Shown in pieces: positions 5,465 to 5,478 of a DNA stretch of 5,478 nt (position 1 is the stretch's first letter; every line of letters begins with the position of its first letter). The stretch spans positions 1-5,478 of the forward strand of contig JAFRBA010000083.1 in NCBI GenBank assembly GCA_017405115.1, given 5' to 3'. Below the pieces are notes generated by a model. The model did not search any database. It saw only the letters and a program-made list of their open reading frames with translations, and was not told where the DNA came from. Position numbers and translations under genes: made by a program. The stretch comes from Kiritimatiellia bacterium (GTDB lineage Bacteria > Verrucomicrobiota > Kiritimatiellia > RFP12 > UBA1067).

Positions 5465-5470
5465 AAAGGA
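5465..5470 (+). promoter_or_regulatory. Possible ribosome-binding site of the next operon gene
   Basis: AAAGGA lies 8-13 bases from the window end. The ATG at 5471 directly abuts it, which is too close for normal initiation, so a start at or just past the window edge (base 5478 is an A) is more likely. By operon logic the next gene is probably another trp gene, but none is visible here. Confidence 0.3.
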
Positions 5471-5478
5471 ATGAGCCA

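Noticed and set aside
5419..5470. Intrinsic terminator after trpG
   Set aside because: The 13-bp stem is followed by CTACAAAGGA, without a T-run, so termination by this route is not supported.
1..5478. CRISPR array, tRNA, rRNA, insertion sequence or integration site
   Set aside because: No regularly spaced repeats, no tRNA-like or rRNA sequence, no transposase motif and no terminal inverted repeats were seen on either strand.

Overview
The window holds the end of one gene cluster and the start of another, both on the + strand. The organism is a GC-rich bacterium. The style of the secreted proteins (a carboxypeptidase-regulatory-like domain protein and a small EF-hand exported protein, both with Lys-rich, Met-rich signal peptides) reminds me of uncultured PVC-group bacteria (Kiritimatiellota, Lentisphaerae, Verrucomicrobiota). 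That is an impression from memory, not a database result; the trp genes alone do not fix the phylum.

Left half (2-3031): three tightly packed genes. The first is the C-terminal part of a larger protein with an alpha/beta-hydrolase domain and a plausible Ser-Asp-His triad; its start lies before the window. It overlaps by ATGA with a 315-aa exported protein. That is followed, through a 9-codon minicistron with ATGA junctions at both ends, by a 194-aa exported protein carrying one canonical EF-hand loop. The two exported proteins share a related ribosome-binding-site plus signal-peptide DNA segment but have different mature parts. The middle gene is much more AT-rich than its surroundings. No known function can be assigned; a secreted hydrolase with coupled exported partners is the simplest reading.

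Junction (3032-3287): a weak terminator-like hairpin overlaps a sigma-70-type promoter. Next comes a textbook tryptophan attenuator: a 19-aa leader peptide with three consecutive Trp codons, a strong GC-rich terminator hairpin with a U-rich tail, and an alternative antiterminator pairing that uses the last codons of the leader peptide.

Right half (3288-5478): trpE (anthranilate synthase chorismate-binding subunit) and trpG (glutamine amidotransferase subunit) overlap by ATGA. Together they convert chorismate and glutamine to anthranilate, the first committed step of tryptophan synthesis. TrpE is probably also inhibited by tryptophan, and the leader adds transcriptional control by charged tRNA-Trp. 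After trpG comes a possible 25-aa very basic small protein with a good ribosome-binding site, then a hairpin-rich spacer and a ribosome-binding-site-like motif at the window edge, which suggests that the operon continues.
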